From the NCBI GenBank assembly GCA_965213775.1, contig CBDCAC010000002.1, positions 496,001 through 560,000 of the forward strand: a DNA stretch of 64,000 bases, given 5' to 3'. Origin of the DNA: Lichenicoccus sp965213775 (GTDB taxonomy: Bacteria; Pseudomonadota; Alphaproteobacteria; Acetobacterales; Acetobacteraceae). Positions 42,240-49,690 of the stretch are shown here, in pieces. Positions within the stretch are counted from its first letter, which is position 1, and each line of letters opens with the position of its first letter. The notes under the pieces were generated by a model that was given only the letters and a program-made list of their open reading frames with translations, was not told where the DNA came from and ran no database searches. Position numbers and translations under genes: made by a program.

Positions 42240-42988
42240 GCGGGCTCGATAAGGATGGTAAGCGCGGCGATCCGCGCCCGCGTGCCGATATCGGCCAAGC
42301 CGCTCACCACCTCCGGTCGCCAATGGCGCTGAAAGGCGCGCAACACGCTGGCGAGCGGCGCGTCGGCCTCGCCATGCGGCGCCACCGCGTAGCCGATGTC
42401 GACCAAGCCTTGCCTGACCGCCACCACCGACGACGCGTCGTCGGTGATAACGGCGCCGTCGCCGTCCGGCCACAGCCCAACACCGGCGTCAGCAAGGCCA
42501 CGCCAGTCGAACAGTTCGCCGGGATCCTGCTTGCGGTCGGGTGCGACGTCGCTGTGCGCGAGGACGTTGCGGGCCGGGATCGCATGGCGCGAGAGGATTA
42601 GACGGCATAGCGCGGCGACGCTTCGCATTTGCACCTCGGGGAACGGCCGATAACCCCACTCATGACCCGGATTGACGATCTCGATGCCGACCGAGCGGTC
42701 GTTCAGCACCGGCCGGCCGCGCCAGTTGGAGATCCCGGCGTGGTAGGCGCGGCGCTGCTCCTCGACCAGCCGCACGATCCCGCCATCCTCGCCGACTACG
42801 TAGTGCGACGAGACGCGGGCTGCCGGGTCGCGCAGGCGGTCGATCGCGGCCTGGCCGCTCCGCATGCCGGTGTAATGCAGGACCAGCGTGTCGACGACGC
42901 TGCCGGCTGGGCGGTCATCCTGGTTGGGGCTCGGCGCCGCCTCGATGGCCGCCTCATCGATCGCGGCCGCTTCGAGGGCGAGGCTCAC
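42236..42988 (-). CDS. N-acetylmuramoyl-L-alanine amidase (AmpD/AmiD type)
   Basis: A 250-residue amidase_2 zinc hydrolase that cleaves between MurNAc and the stem peptide. Zinc ligands: His in TLVLHYTG (about residue 39), His in LAHSDVAPDRKQDPG and the following Asp. The GIEIVNPGHEWGY segment is typical. The C-terminal 70 residues look like a peptidoglycan-binding domain (VRQGLVDIGYAV, LRAFQRHWRP). No signal peptide is seen, so it may act on recycled muropeptides in the cytoplasm. The GTG start at 42988 overlaps the upstream DnaJ-domain gene (GTGA). Confidence 0.9.
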   Translation of the reverse strand: MSLALEAAAIDEAAIEAAPSPNQDDRPAGSVVDTLVLHYTGMRSGQAAIDRLRDPAARVSSHYVVGEDGGIVRLVEEQRRAYHAGISNWRGRPVLNDRSVGIEIVNPGHEWGYRPFPEVQMRSVAALCRLILSRHAIPARNVLAHSDVAPDRKQDPGELFDWRGLADAGVGLWPDGDGAVITDDASSVVAVRQGLVDIGYAVAPHGEADAPLASVLRAFQRHWRPEVVSGLADIGTRARIAALTILIEPA

Positions 42989-43806
42989 AACCGCCGCTCG
43001 CGCTTGATGCGGTCCCAAGCGGCGTTGATGCGCGCCACCTTGTCGCTTGCCGCCGCGATGAACTCCGGCGGCACGCCTCGGGCTGCGAGGCTATCGGGAT
43101 GGTTCTCGCGCATCAGCTTCTTCCAGGCTGCGCGCAACTCCTCATCGCTCGCGCGGCGGTTGACCCCGAGCGCCAGGTAAGGATCACCCTCATCGACATT
43201 GCTGCGCGCGCGGCTCTGTCCGGTGGCCGCGCTGTCCCAGGCCAGGTGGTCCAACCCGAAACCGGCATGCACCTGGCGGAGGAACTCCTGCTCGCTGCGA
43301 GTGATCGGACCGTCGGCCTTGGCGATGGCGAACAGCGCGGTCAGCACCTCCTCGAGCATGCCGCGATTATCGCTGAACGCCTCGCCCATCTGGCGGGCGT
43401 AAGGCCGATAGTCCTCCTGACTGTCGCGCAACTGGTCGAACAGGATGCCGACTACGTGCACCTGTTCGGTCGGAATGCGGAAATGCCGCTTGAAGGCGTC
43501 GATCTCGGCGCGGGTGACGGCGCCGTCGATCTTGGCGAGCTTGGCCGAGAGCGCGACGATGCCGATCGAAAAGATCGAGTCCTTGCGTCCGAACATCGCG
43601 GCGATGCGCGCCGGGTGCAGCGGCGAGGGACCGTTGCCCGGCCCGCTCATCAGCCCGGCAAAGCCCTGACCGACCTGCTGGCCGACGCGCGGCAGTACGT
43701 CGCTCTGATCGGCCGCATGCCCGAGCGCCGCACCCATGACCGCGCCGATCGGGCCACCCATAAACAGGCCGGCGACGCCGCCCAGTATCTTGCCGAAGTA
43801 AGCCAT
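42985..43806 (-). CDS. TerB/DjlA-like co-chaperone with C-terminal J domain
   Basis: A 273-residue protein. Residues 1-30 are a Gly-rich hydrophobic stretch (GGVAGLFMGGPIGAVMGAALG), like the membrane anchor of DjlA. The middle (about 75-190) is a TerB-like helical domain (DGAVTRAEIDAFKRHF, ADGPITRSEQEFLRQV). The C-terminus is a J domain with the HPD motif in ENHPDSLAA, which stimulates DnaK. It precedes an amidase gene in overlapping translation, an arrangement common in alphaproteobacteria. Confidence 0.88.
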   Translation of the reverse strand: MAYFGKILGGVAGLFMGGPIGAVMGAALGHAADQSDVLPRVGQQVGQGFAGLMSGPGNGPSPLHPARIAAMFGRKDSIFSIGIVALSAKLAKIDGAVTRAEIDAFKRHFRIPTEQVHVVGILFDQLRDSQEDYRPYARQMGEAFSDNRGMLEEVLTALFAIAKADGPITRSEQEFLRQVHAGFGLDHLAWDSAATGQSRARSNVDEGDPYLALGVNRRASDEELRAAWKKLMRENHPDSLAARGVPPEFIAAASDKVARINAAWDRIKRERRL

Positions 43807-43820
43807 CGACCCTCCGAAGG

Positions 43821-43940
43821 AAGGCCAGAGGCTCGGCCCCGGACCCCATCACGCCAGCGCGTGCACTCGCCAAATAGGCGCGTGCACGCGCACGGCGGAG
43901 CCGCGGCCCCGCATCGCAGTCTCGGAGCTAACGGGTCCGG
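43821..43940. repeat. Intergenic four-hairpin repeat, copy 6 (strongly diverged)
   Basis: Remnant of the family with outer GGCCAGAGGCTCGGCC and GGGTCCGGAGGCC ends and a GGAGCCGCGGCCCC block. Its centre is replaced by an imperfect palindrome GTGCACTCGCC/GGCGCGTGCAC (about 43861-43886). It lies between the DnaJ-domain gene start and the small gene at 43956. Confidence 0.55.
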
Positions 43941-43955
43941 AGGCCATAGGGTGCG

Positions 43956-44120
43956 TTACTGAACGGGTTTCTCGCCATACATCTTGTAGGCCAGCTTGAG
44001 CAGCCGCGCGGCCGAGGCCGACAAGCCTGCCTGATCGGCGTCCTTCGCCATCGTCAGCAGCCGGTCCGCCAGCACCAGCGGGCTGATCACGGCGGCCTTG
44101 CCTTGAATCGTCTGCGACAT
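43956..44120 (-). CDS. Small conserved-looking protein of unknown function
   Basis: A 54-residue frame starting MSQTIQGKAAVISPLVLA and ending MYGEKPVQ. It is predicted to be mostly helical (LADRLLTMAKDADQAG, SASAARLLKLAY), soluble and without cysteines. An AAGG ribosome-binding site lies about 9 nt upstream of the ATG at 44120. The codon third positions are GC-rich as in its neighbours, which supports a real gene. I do not recognise the family. Confidence 0.65.
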   Translation of the reverse strand: MSQTIQGKAAVISPLVLADRLLTMAKDADQAGLSASAARLLKLAYKMYGEKPVQ

Positions 44121-44215
44121 CGTTTTTGCCTTCTCTCACCCGTTCTGGATGAGGCGAGCCTACACAACCGCAGGTTAGCAAGAGGTTAACGGATCCACAA
44201 AACGATCAGCGCGCG

Positions 44216-44413
44216 TCAACTTTTTGCGTCGATCCCCCCGGCGGCCAGGGCTGTCAGCCGCAACGCCGATGCGAGCGGCTGCGCCGGCGCGCGCTGGGCA
44301 TCGACCCGCGACATCAGCGCCGCGAGCGTCTCGCCGCCTCGACCCGCAAGCTGCTCCAGCACCGCCCAGAACGCCGGCTCGAGGGCAACGCTGGTGCGAT
44401 GTCCGGCCAGCAT
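44216..44413 (-). CDS. Ribbon-helix-helix domain protein
   Basis: A 65-residue protein with a ribbon-helix-helix fold: the strand HRTSVALEPAFW, then the helices AVLEQLAGRGGETLAALMSRVDAQ. Relatives usually start MVKRSV before this strand; here VKRSV is encoded just upstream but with no standard start codon, so the ATG at 44413 is used. It is probably a DNA-binding regulator; the target is unknown. It lies directly after fumC on the same strand. Confidence 0.75.
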   Translation of the reverse strand: MLAGHRTSVALEPAFWAVLEQLAGRGGETLAALMSRVDAQRAPAQPLASALRLTALAAGGIDAKS

Positions 44414-44441
44414 GACGCTGCGTTTGACCAGGAACAGGCGG

Positions 44442-45848
44442 TCAGACCATCAGCGCCGGGTCGATCGCCCGGTCGAAGGCCGAGCCGTCGATCAGCCCGG
44501 ATGCGAGCGCCGCCTCGCGCAGCGTGGTGCCCTGCACATGCGCCTCATGCGCGATCGCCGCCGCCTGCTCGTAGCCGATCACCGGGCTCAGCGCGGTCAC
44601 CAGCATCAACGAGCGATCGACATATTGGCGAATTTGCTCGCGGTTCAGCTCGACGCCCTCGACGGTGTAGCGCCGGAAGGTGCCGGCGGCATCGGCGAGC
44701 AGGCGGGCGGAGTGCAGGAAGTTGTAGATGATCACCGGGCGCATGGTGTTCAGTTCGAACTGCCCTTGGCTGCCGGCGAAGGCGACCGCGGCGTCCTCCC
44801 CCATCACCTGGGTGCAGACCATCACCATGGCCTCGCACTGCGTCGGGTTCACCTTGCCGGGCATGATCGACGAGCCCGGCTCGTTCTCCGGCAGGATGAG
44901 CTCGCCCAGGCCGCAGCGCGGGCCGGAGGCGAGCCAGCGTATGTCGTTGGCGATCTTCAACAGCACCACGGCCACGCCGCGCAGCGACGCCATCGCGCTC
45001 ACCATGCCGTCGAGCCCGCCCAGGGCGGCGAACTTGTTCGGCGCGGTGACGAACGCCTCGCCCGTCAACGCAGCGATCCGCGCCGCGATCGCCTCGGCGA
45101 ACCCCTCCGGCGCGTTGAGCCCGGTGCCGACCGCGGTGCCGCCCGCCGCCAGCTCCAGGAGCCCAGGCAGATTGCGCTCGACCCCGTGGATCGCATCGCG
45201 CAGCTGATGCGCGTAGCCGGACCACTCCTGTCCGACGGTGAGCGGCACCGCATCCTGCAAATGGGTGCGGCCGATCTTGATCACGTCGTGCCAGAGCGCG
45301 CTCTTGGCCGCGATCGCCGCGTGCAGCGCCTCAAGCGCGGGCAGCAGCACGCGCTTGCATTCCAGCACCGCCGCAACGTGCATCGCCGTCGGAAAGGTGT
45401 CGTTGGACGACTGGCCCATGTTCACGTCGTCGTTCGGATGTATCGGCCGCTTGGCGCCGACCTGACCGCCGAGCAGTTGGCTGGCGCGGTTGGCGACCAC
45501 CTCGTTCACGTTCATGTTCGACTGGGTGCCCGAGCCGGTCTGCCAGACGAAGAGCGGGAACTCGGCGTCCAGCGCTCCGGAGATGACCTCGTCGGCCGCC
45601 GCGCAGATCGCGCGCTGCTTATCCTTTGTCAGCCGGCCGGCGCCGCCGTTCACCTCGGCCGCCGCCTTCTTTACGGTGCCGAAGGCATGCGCGACCTGGA
45701 TCGGCATGCGGTCGCCGCCGATTGAGAAATGCTTCAGCGAGCGCTGCGTCTGGGCGCCCCAGTAATGCTCGGCGGGCACCTCGATCGGCCCCATCGAGTC
45801 GCTCTCCGTCCGCTGCCCCGTCATGCCCGTGCCGATCTGCATGCTCAT
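44442..45848 (-). CDS. fumC: Class II fumarate hydratase
   Basis: A 468-residue oxygen-stable fumarase (fumarate to malate, TCA cycle). The superfamily signature GSSIMPGKVNP with its catalytic Ser is intact, as are TGSGTQSNMNVNEV, GQSSNDTFPTAMH and KIGRTHLQDAVPLT. The ATG at 45848 overlaps the queG stop (ATGA). It is followed by a short gap and the ribbon-helix-helix gene. Length is normal for FumC tetramers. Confidence 0.97.
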   Translation of the reverse strand: MSMQIGTGMTGQRTESDSMGPIEVPAEHYWGAQTQRSLKHFSIGGDRMPIQVAHAFGTVKKAAAEVNGGAGRLTKDKQRAICAAADEVISGALDAEFPLFVWQTGSGTQSNMNVNEVVANRASQLLGGQVGAKRPIHPNDDVNMGQSSNDTFPTAMHVAAVLECKRVLLPALEALHAAIAAKSALWHDVIKIGRTHLQDAVPLTVGQEWSGYAHQLRDAIHGVERNLPGLLELAAGGTAVGTGLNAPEGFAEAIAARIAALTGEAFVTAPNKFAALGGLDGMVSAMASLRGVAVVLLKIANDIRWLASGPRCGLGELILPENEPGSSIMPGKVNPTQCEAMVMVCTQVMGEDAAVAFAGSQGQFELNTMRPVIIYNFLHSARLLADAAGTFRRYTVEGVELNREQIRQYVDRSLMLVTALSPVIGYEQAAAIAHEAHVQGTTLREAALASGLIDGSAFDRAIDPALMV

Positions 45849-46942
45849 ATTCCTCGCAATCGCGCCGCCGCCCAGTCGCCCGCTTCGGCCACCACCGCAT
45901 CCGGGTCGGCCTGCGCGCGCTGGGCTACCGGCAGCAGCGCAAGCAGTCCAGAGTTGCCGATGGCGTAGAGCACGTTGCGCACGAACCTGTCGCGGCCGAT
46001 GCGCTTGACCGGCGAGCCGGCAAAGCGGGCCCGAAAGCCGGCATCGTCCAGCCCCGCGAGCTCTGCCAGCAGCGGCGCCGTGAGGTCCTCCCGCGCCGCC
46101 AGCCCCGCCACCCGAGTCGGTTGTGCAAACCGGTTCCACGGGCACACCGCCAGGCAGTCGTCGCAACCGTAGATCCGGTTGCCGAGCAGTGGCCGCAATC
46201 CAAGCGCCACCGGGCCCGCATGCTCGATCGTCAGATAGGAGACGCAGCGCCGCGCATCGAGCTGGTAGGGCGCGGCGAATGCGTCGGTGGGGCAGGCGGC
46301 CAGGCAGCGGGTGCAGCTGCCGCAGGAACCCGCTTTCGGCGCTTCAGGAGCCAGCTCCAGCGTCGTGTAGACCTCGCCGAGGAACAGCCAAGAGCCATGT
46401 GCGCGCGAGACCAGGTTGGTGTGCTTGCCCTGCCAGCCGAGCCCGGCCGCCGCCGCCAGCGGCTTCTCCATCACCGGCGCGGTGTCGACGAACACCTTCA
46501 CGCCTTCGCCGAACCGCGAGACGATGAACTGCGCCAGGTGCTTAAGGTGGCCTTTGACCACGTCGTGGTAGTCCCGCCCGCGCGCATAGACGGAGACGTT
46601 GCCGCACTCTGGCCTGGCCAGCGTCGCCAGCGGATTGGCCGCCGGCGCGTAGGACAAGCCGAGGCAGATCACGCTGCGCGCCTCGGGCCACAGCGCCCGC
46701 GGGTCGCCGCGTTGCTCCGAGCGCGCCTCCAGCCAGCCCATCTCGCCATGCCGACCGGCGGCGATGAACTCGGCCAGCCGAGCGCGCGTCGTCGCCGCCA
46801 GCGACGCCGGCGCGAAGCCAACCGCATCGAAGCCCAATTGCAACGCCCGCTCGCGGATCAGCACGGCCGGCTCGGCGCGAGCAGCCGGACGTTGCGCCTG
46901 CCTATCGACGTCTATACAGCCGAGAGCACTCGCCGGCGTCAT
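45845..46942 (-). CDS. queG: Epoxyqueuosine reductase
   Basis: A 365-residue cobalamin- and iron-sulfur-dependent enzyme making queuosine in tRNA. Two 4Fe-4S motifs are visible: CGSCTRCLAACPTDAF and CDDCLAVCPWNRF. The N-terminal cobalamin-binding part includes VICLGLSYAP and VDTAPVMEKPLAAAAGLGW. The ATG at 46942 leaves only 12 bp to the divergent mlaA start; a GTG at 46864 (VLIRERALQLGFD) would match most relatives better and free promoter space. Confidence 0.94.
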   Translation of the reverse strand: MTPASALGCIDVDRQAQRPAARAEPAVLIRERALQLGFDAVGFAPASLAATTRARLAEFIAAGRHGEMGWLEARSEQRGDPRALWPEARSVICLGLSYAPAANPLATLARPECGNVSVYARGRDYHDVVKGHLKHLAQFIVSRFGEGVKVFVDTAPVMEKPLAAAAGLGWQGKHTNLVSRAHGSWLFLGEVYTTLELAPEAPKAGSCGSCTRCLAACPTDAFAAPYQLDARRCVSYLTIEHAGPVALGLRPLLGNRIYGCDDCLAVCPWNRFAQPTRVAGLAAREDLTAPLLAELAGLDDAGFRARFAGSPVKRIGRDRFVRNVLYAIGNSGLLALLPVAQRAQADPDAVVAEAGDWAAARLRGI

Positions 46943-46954
46943 CCAAGGACTATC

Positions 46955-47803
46955 ATGCGCGCTGCACTGCTCAGCTTCTCCTGTCTTGCGTTTCCGGCGC
47001 TGTTGGCCGGCTGTGCGGCCAAGCCGGCCGACCCGGACGCGCTCGCCGCCAGCCGCGAAAACAACGATCCGTATGAGCATGTCAATCGGAAGCTGTTCGG
47101 CATCTATCACGCGATCGACACCCACGCGCTGCGGCCGGTCGCCGTCGCTTACCGCGACAATGTGCCGCGGCCGGTGCGCGGGTCGCTGCACAACGTGCTG
47201 AACAACATCGCCAACCCGGTGCAGTTTTGCAACGACGTGCTGCAAGCCAAGCCGCGCCGAGCTGGCGACACCTTCGTGCGCACCGTGCTCAACACCTCGA
47301 TCGGCCTCGGCGGCTTCTTCGACGTCGCGACCGGCCTCGGCTACCCGGACCACTCAAACGATTTCGGCCTCACCCTGGCGCTGTGGGGCGTGCCGTCAGG
47401 GCCGTTCCTGTTCCTGCCCGTGCTCGGCCCGTCGGACTTCCGCGACGGCATCGGCTACGGCGTCTCCACCGTGTTCAACCCGCTGACCTATGCGAGCTTC
47501 GGCGGCAGCAATGCGCTTGGCTTCTCGGTGTTCGGCGTCGGTGCGCTCGACGCCCGCTCCCGGGCACTGACCGACACCGACAGCATAGAGCGCAGCTCGC
47601 TCGACCCCTACGCCGCCTATCGCAGCCTCTACCAGCAGCATCGCGCAGCCCAAGTCACCGCCGCCCGCACCGACCGACCGGCCACCGTGCCGTCCTGGTA
47701 TGCCAGCGCCGAGCCGGCCCCCCCGACCAGCGCTCCGGCCAGGCCTGCTCCGGCGAGCCCGTTCGGCTCGGGCGCCGGCAGCGGCGCGCCAACGCCGCCT
47801 TAG
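46955..47803 (+). CDS. mlaA: MlaA family outer membrane lipoprotein (VacJ)
   Basis: A 282-residue lipoprotein that removes mislocalised phospholipids from the outer membrane outer leaflet and passes them to the Mla transport system. The signal peptide ends in LLAGC with Cys20. The MlaA signatures NDPYEHVNRKLF, FVRTVLNTSIGLGGFFDVA and DFGLTLALWGVPSGPFLFLPVLGPS are intact. The tail after residue 235 is Pro/Ala-rich. The stop codon TAG is the first bases of repeat copy 7. Confidence 0.94.
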   Translation: MRAALLSFSCLAFPALLAGCAAKPADPDALAASRENNDPYEHVNRKLFGIYHAIDTHALRPVAVAYRDNVPRPVRGSLHNVLNNIANPVQFCNDVLQAKPRRAGDTFVRTVLNTSIGLGGFFDVATGLGYPDHSNDFGLTLALWGVPSGPFLFLPVLGPSDFRDGIGYGVSTVFNPLTYASFGGSNALGFSVFGVGALDARSRALTDTDSIERSSLDPYAAYRSLYQQHRAAQVTAARTDRPATVPSWYASAEPAPPTSAPARPAPASPFGSGAGSGAPTPP

Positions 47804-47952
47804 GCAAGGCCAGGGGCTTTGCCCCTGGGACCCCATTAAAGGCGAAGCCTTTAAAATCCATTACTGATCCGCGCCTCATGGCCTAGGCGCCGATAAATGG
47901 GGTTTGGGGCCTCAGGCCCCAGCGGAGTCCAGAGGCAGAGCCTCTGGCCTTT
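47803..47952. repeat. Intergenic four-hairpin repeat, copy 7
   Basis: A 150-bp copy starting in the mlaA stop codon. It has CAGGGGCTTTGCCCCTG, AAAGGCGAAGCCTTT, GGGGCCTCAGGCCCC and CCAGAGGCAGAGCCTCTGG. A central insertion carries GGCCTAGGCGCC (47880-47891). Confidence 0.85.
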
Positions 47953-47999
47953 CTAAACCAAGGCCATGATCCCACGGGATAGCGCCATGCGCAGAATGC

Positions 48000-48028
48000 A
48001 TGTCAGCGCCAGCGAAACGTCATTATAC
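48000..48028 (+). promoter_or_regulatory. Candidate promoter of the polyamine operon
   Basis: ATGTCA (48000-48005), 17 bp, then TTATAC (48023-48028). The -10 match is good and the -35 has four of six bases. Transcription would start near 48035, giving a leader of about 340 nt before the decarboxylase gene. Confidence 0.4.
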
Positions 48029-48172
48029 GGGCGCTTCCGGTGGGTGGCCCTCGCCGGTGACGCCAGTCGCACGTGCCGCGAGCCTTCCGACTTGGGAGGC
48101 ACAGCAACGACGGGGATGCGTCCTTTTCGGTCGAGCCGGCCTGTTGGGTCGGTGTCCTTGAGGGATACGCCT

Positions 48173-48256
48173 ATGTTGTTCTTGGCCCTCGCGCGACGTT
48201 CCGTCGCGTTTTGTCTGCGATCTTCGCGAGACTGTTCCAGTATTTCGGCGCCCTAG
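48173..48256 (+). CDS. Candidate 27-residue leader peptide
   Basis: The frame starts MLFLALARRSVAF and ends SISAP. A GAGGGA ribosome-binding site (48160-48165) sits 7 nt upstream of the ATG, better than that of many genes here. The segment encoding ARRSVA is itself the hairpin at 48192-48208, so ribosome movement would decide whether the hairpin forms. In gammaproteobacteria the speFL peptide senses ornithine in a comparable position. There is no sequence similarity that I can see, so the parallel is functional inference. Confidence 0.5.
   Translation: MLFLALARRSVAFCLRSSRDCSSISAP
48192..48212 (+). terminator. Terminator-like attenuator hairpin inside the leader ORF
   Basis: CGCGACG, loop TTC, CGTCGCG, then TTTT and GT: a perfect 7-bp GC-rich stem with a U tract. 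It lies within the leader peptide codons and 160 nt before the decarboxylase start. It could stop transcription when the leader ORF is not being translated. Confidence 0.5.
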
Positions 48257-48373
48257 CGCGCCCTGAACCCGAACCCTCGTCGCCGCTCTCCGTGCGCACT
48301 GCGCGTGACGAAGAGCGGTTCCGGCCGTGCGCCCTTGCCGCACGCCTGCGATCGTCCGCGAAGGTCAGCCTTG

Positions 48374-49576
48374 ATGAGCCACTTTCCATCCATCCCCCAT
48401 CCGCGTCCCGCCCGTGATATCACCCGCGTCCTGCCGAGCGTCGCCGAGATCGTGCGGATCGAACGCCCGACGGAGCCGCTGCACTGCGTCCGCCCATCCG
48501 CCATCACCGCCGCGTCTCATCGCTTCAGCACGTCATTCTCCGGACAGACGCTGTTCGCCGTGAAGTGCAACCCGGCGCCTGCGGTGCTGCAGGCGGTATG
48601 GGACGGCGGCGTACGGCATTTCGATTGCGCGTCGGCGGGCGAGGTGCGCCGCGTACGCGCTCTGTTGCCTGAGGCGGAGATCCACTTCATGCACCCGGTG
48701 AAGTCGCGCCCGGCGATCCGCGAGGCCTATGCGGCCGGCGTGCGCGACTACGTGCTGGATGCGGCGGGCGAGCTGGGCAAGATCCTCGCCGAGACCGGGC
48801 CGCGCGATGCCGCGGCCGCGACCGACCTCGGCCTGATCGTGCGCCTGGCGCTGCCGCGCGGCACGGCGAAATACGACCTGTCGGGCAAGTTCGGCGCCGA
48901 GCCCGACGAGGCCGCGGCGTTGCTCCATGCTGCGCGCCCGCACGCCGCGCGGCTGGGCATCTCCTTTCACGTCGGCTCGCAGTGCCTGGACCCGCTGGCC
49001 TATCGCCGCGCGATCCGGCTGGCAGGCGAGGTGATCAGCGCCTCCGGCGTCGCGGTCGACATCGTCGACGTCGGCGGCGGCTTCCCGGTGAGCTACCCGG
49101 ACCAGCCGCCGCCGCCGCTCGGCGCCTACCTCGCCGAGATCGACGCCGCCTTCGAGGCGCTCGGCCTGCCCGCAGGCGTCGCACTCTGGGCCGAGCCGGG
49201 CCGCGCCCTGGTGGCCGGCGGCGCCTCGGTCGTCGTGCAGGTGCAGCTTCGCCGCGGTGACACGCTATATGTCAATGACGGCGTCTACGGCAGCCTGTCG
49301 GATGCCGGGGCGCCCGGCTTTCGCTTCCCGGCTCGGCTGATGCGCGCCTCCAACGGCGCCGAGCGCGGCTTTGCGCTATTCGGCCCGACCTGCGACAGCG
49401 CCGACTACATGGACGGCCCGTTCCTGCTGCCCGACGACGTCGAGGAGGGCGACTGGATCGAGATCGGCCAGCTCGGCGCCTATGGCGCGTGCCTCGGCAC
49501 GGCGTTCAACGGCTTCGATCCGGCCAGGACCGTCGAGGTGCGCGACCTCGCGATGCTGAAAACCCCCGGCCTGTAG
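48374..49576 (+). CDS. Ornithine decarboxylase (fold III, alanine racemase-like)
   Basis: A 400-residue PLP enzyme that converts ornithine to putrescine. The PLP lysine is Lys64 in LFAVKCNPAP. HVGSQ, DVGGGFPVSY (phosphate-binding glycines), AEPGRALVA and Cys340 in FGPTCDSADY are conserved in ornithine/lysine decarboxylases of this fold. I chose the ATG at 48374 (AAGG site upstream) over the GTG at 48305. The next gene is homospermidine synthase, which uses putrescine, so ornithine is the likely main substrate; lysine activity cannot be excluded. Confidence 0.9.
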   Translation: MSHFPSIPHPRPARDITRVLPSVAEIVRIERPTEPLHCVRPSAITAASHRFSTSFSGQTLFAVKCNPAPAVLQAVWDGGVRHFDCASAGEVRRVRALLPEAEIHFMHPVKSRPAIREAYAAGVRDYVLDAAGELGKILAETGPRDAAAATDLGLIVRLALPRGTAKYDLSGKFGAEPDEAAALLHAARPHAARLGISFHVGSQCLDPLAYRRAIRLAGEVISASGVAVDIVDVGGGFPVSYPDQPPPPLGAYLAEIDAAFEALGLPAGVALWAEPGRALVAGGASVVVQVQLRRGDTLYVNDGVYGSLSDAGAPGFRFPARLMRASNGAERGFALFGPTCDSADYMDGPFLLPDDVEEGDWIEIGQLGAYGACLGTAFNGFDPARTVEVRDLAMLKTPGL

Positions 49577-49690
49577 CCATCCGGGGCGCCGCCTCGGTCG
49601 CTCATCAGCGGGATCCAAGGGCCCCGGGCCCGTCGTGCGCAGCACGCCGACGCGAGTCGCAGAGGCCTCGCCTTCCACGGAGCAGTTCTC

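Larger units (their letters stand above)
48035..48373 (+). promoter_or_regulatory. Long leader of the ornithine decarboxylase operon (speF-type leader candidate)
   Basis: About 340 nt with no large gene upstream of the decarboxylase. It contains a short ORF with a good ribosome-binding site, a terminator-like hairpin inside that ORF, and a later long hairpin whose base is CCGCTCT (about 48282-48288) with AGAGCGG (about 48310-48316). Alphaproteobacterial ornithine decarboxylase genes are known to carry a conserved speF RNA leader of about 400 nt. I could not confirm a match to that model by eye. Confidence 0.5.

Noticed and set aside
41637..42332. ORFs covering the rnpB region on both strands
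   Set aside because: The region matches RNase P RNA with P1 pairing and conserved blocks; the frames have no protein features.
47966..48256. 96-codon ORF in the polyamine leader
   Set aside because: The first 69 codons have no ribosome-binding site or protein character; only the last 27 codons, from the ATG at 48173, have a good translation start.
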